NCBI GenBank assembly: GCA_903643055.1
Contig: CAHJWV010000339.1
Span: 1-6,261 of the forward strand
Source of the DNA: Burkholderiales bacterium
Lineage (GTDB): Bacteria > Pseudomonadota > Gammaproteobacteria > Burkholderiales > Burkholderiaceae
Length of the DNA: 6,261 nucleotides
Direction of reading: 5' to 3'
Below, piece after piece: positions 5,713 through 6,261 of the stretch. Position numbers and translations under genes: made by a program. The stretch's first letter is position 1, and the number at the start of each line of letters is the position of its first letter. The notes under the pieces are model-generated. The model worked only from the letters and a program-made list of their open reading frames with translations. It did not search any database and was not told the DNA's origin.

Positions 5713-5736
5713 TCACCGGTGACCCTATGCCGGCAT
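5713..5736. repeat. Two adjacent 10-bp palindromes upstream of promoter
   Basis: TCACCGGTGA (5713-5722) and ATGCCGGCAT (5727-5736) are each perfect palindromes, separated by 4 bp. They lie just upstream of the candidate -35 box at 5700-5705. The position suits binding of an activator or repressor of the secreted-protein gene. No family-specific operator is recognised, and single 10-bp palindromes occur by chance every kb or so. Confidence 0.4.
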
Positions 5737-6261
5737 GACCTTTTCTGAGCATCGCCCGAACCTTTGATACAAGTCGCTCGCCGCTAAGCCATGCGGTCAG
5801 CGGCCATGGCCACTGGGCCGTCAAGTGCGCAGTGCCACCAAACAGTCACCGATCTCATGCCCGTGGACGCATGCGCGTTGAAACAATGCAATGTTTCGTA
5901 AGTTCAACGCAGATGGCCAATCCGAGCAACAGATTGGTGGGCAACGGGCTGTCAATACCGAGTTCCGTGCGCCGTTGGATTTGATGCGATCACTTATTGG
6001 GTTAGCAATGTTCACTGGGCTTCGCTCGTCTCGTCGGTCGGCCATTGACAAAGCTTGAGTGTCGGTTCAAGACGGCTGTGGGAAGCCAGATCGATACCTG
6101 TTCAATATCAACAGATTCCAATTGAAGCTCAGAAGGACCACAGAAGCGACCGTGACGAGAAGAGATCTTCATCCAACCGAAGCAGCCGATTCACCCACTC
6201 CCGAAAGTGCCATGAATTCGCTTGAGGCCCTGCCGACGCCGAATTAAATTGAGGTCAAACC
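5737..6261. other. Lower-GC region without a convincing gene
   Basis: I see no recognised gene in these 525 bases. Bases 5881-6180 are about 50% GC by hand count, clearly below the ars operon. On the + strand one phase is open from 5882 to the TAA at 6245-6247 except for one TGA at 6056-6058. It would give a 55-aa peptide from the ATG at 5891 and then 62 aa from a GTG at 6059. Neither part has a convincing ribosome binding site or a known motif. A 77-codon frame on the - strand (6051-5821) overlaps it and looks no better. The drop in GC suggests acquired or decayed DNA. A 6-bp stem (CCAATC 5917-5922, GATTGG 5932-5937) is also present. Confidence 0.45.

Noticed and set aside
4934..5722. + strand open frame (262 codons) opposite the secreted-protein gene
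   Set aside because: It is antisense to a gene with a signal peptide, strong ribosome binding site and conserved-looking motifs; no motif of its own.
5996..6006. GTTAGC resembling an integron attC core
   Set aside because: No matching complementary core site at attC spacing and no cassette-like gene structure.
6056..6090. tRNA T-arm-like GGTTCAAG
   Set aside because: No acceptor stem, anticodon arm or complementary T-stem could be built around it.

Overview
The window looks like accessory or resistance DNA from a GC-rich proteobacterium. GC-rich codon use and the look of the proteins suggest a betaproteobacterium (Burkholderiales), but that is an impression and not a proof. No rRNA, tRNA, CRISPR array or intact insertion sequence was seen.

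Layout, left to right. (1) 1-315 has no recognisable gene but holds a perfect 14-bp inverted repeat at 200-231. (2) On the + strand lie two small exported cysteine-rich proteins: 93 aa at 316-597 and 42 aa at 643-771. The second is followed by two hairpins, one of which is a good intrinsic terminator (793-817). (3) Convergent to them, on the - strand, is an arsenic-resistance operon read in the order arsR (3294-2968), arsC (2828-2325), aquaporin aqpS (2322-1633), arsH (1640-909). It has its own promoter and a perfect 26-bp palindromic operator at 3296-3321. (4) Upstream of arsR, on the same strand, is a pair of unrecognised envelope genes. One is a secreted six-cysteine protein with a possible alpha/beta-hydrolase nucleophile elbow (5593-4703); the other is a membrane-anchored, cysteine-free beta-rich protein (4624-3443). 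(5) 5737-6261 has no convincing gene. From 5881 on it is only about 50% GC by hand count, against about 70% in a line of the ars operon.

How the genes work together. ArsR would repress its operon until As(III) binds its C-terminal cysteines. ArsC reduces arsenate to arsenite. The aquaporin channel would let arsenite leave down its gradient, so no ArsB or Acr3 pump is needed, and none is present in the window. ArsH, an FMN protein, would handle trivalent organoarsenicals. The arsC, aqpS and arsH reading frames are nearly fused (2-nt gap, then 8-nt overlap).

The least explained items are the 42-aa peptide with three CC pairs in its 19-residue mature part, a possible slipped small gene filling the arsR-arsC gap, the likely leaderless arsR start, and the hydrolase-like/anchored gene pair.
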